Origin: Eriocheir sinensis
Taxonomy: Eukaryota > Arthropoda > Malacostraca > Decapoda > Varunidae
Reading direction: 5' to 3'
NCBI RefSeq assembly: GCF_024679095.1
Contig: NW_026112164.1
Coordinates: 1,565,939-1,629,938, forward strand
Length of the DNA stretch: 64,000 bases
The notes beneath the pieces are model-generated. The model worked only from the letters and a program-made list of their open reading frames with translations. It was not told the DNA's origin and made no database searches. Positions 63,601-64,000 of this stretch are shown here, piece by piece. Each line of letters starts with the position of its first letter. The first letter of the stretch is position 1. A program made the position numbers and the translations under genes.

Positions 63601-64000
63601 AACATTAAATAATGTAAATACGTATAAAATATATATACGAAGTACAAATAAAATAATGTAAATTCGTATCAAAATAAATCAACAAAATACCAATAAAATA
63701 ATATAAATTTATTTGCAAATAAATTTACAAAATACACATAATATAACTAAAATTTGATTTAAAATCTATACAAAAATGGACAGAAATACTTTAAATTAGT
63801 ATAAAAATTAATATACAGAATATAATTACACTAAGTAATTTTTTTCTGAAATATATATACAAAATACCAATAAAATATTGTAAATTTGCATCAAAATATA
63901 TAAACATATACATATAAAATAACGTAAATTTGTGTGAAAATCTATATACAAAATATACATTAAGTAATGTAAATATGTATAAAAATATATACAAAATACA

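Overview
The window is eukaryotic, repeat-saturated DNA with almost no conventional genes. Very dense microsatellites, many degenerate non-LTR retrotransposons, one Gypsy-like integrase remnant and a tRNA-derived SINE suggest an arthropod. A decapod crustacean, probably a brachyuran crab, is my best inference. It rests on recognising the LINE families, not on a marker gene.

Layout. 1-3.25 kb holds microsatellites, including a perfect (CT)n/(GA)n palindrome. 3.4-5.5 kb holds the only convincing host gene: an uninterrupted reading frame for a highly acidic repeat protein with a KH-like C-terminus. 5.8-7.3 kb holds a CR1-type LINE 3' end, microsatellites and a SINE fragment. 7.7-12.9 kb is a long APE-type LINE with an intact ORF1 and a broken ORF2. 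12.9-15.7 kb is simple sequence. 15.7-17.4 kb is a piece of a retrotransposon with a C-terminal restriction-like endonuclease (RLE). 17.4-20.6 kb is a degenerate ~140-bp tandem repeat hosting a 57-bp minisatellite. 20.8-23.8 kb contains two polypurine blocks of over 1 kb. 25.1-27.0 kb is a CR1-like LINE.

27.5-37.2 kb is the most interesting part. Four minus-strand RLE copies (B, C, D, F) and one APE-type LINE tail (E) lie in a row, separated by (TAC)n/(TAA)n microsatellites. Every clear RLE end in this block, and the 5' end of the distant plus-strand copy at 15.7 kb, abuts (GTA)n read in the element's sense direction. Two diverged RLE families share a 3'-UTR hairpin with a compensatory base-pair change.

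38.9-40.3 kb is a 39-bp minisatellite. 40.9-42.9 kb is a Jockey/CR1-group LINE split by an inverted copy of its own family. 44.3-44.9 kb is the Gypsy-like integrase remnant. 45.0-47.4 kb is a longer plus-strand copy of the Jockey/CR1-group LINE. 48.6-50.1 kb is an I-clade-like LINE remnant. From 50.08 kb to the window end runs an AT-rich ~45-bp satellite with embedded (TA)n arrays, one inverted block and a full-length-looking SINE.

No tRNA or rRNA gene, CRISPR array, prokaryotic-style operon or telomeric repeat was seen. Most long open frames come from microsatellites or minisatellites and are not called as genes. Boundaries of degenerate elements are approximate.
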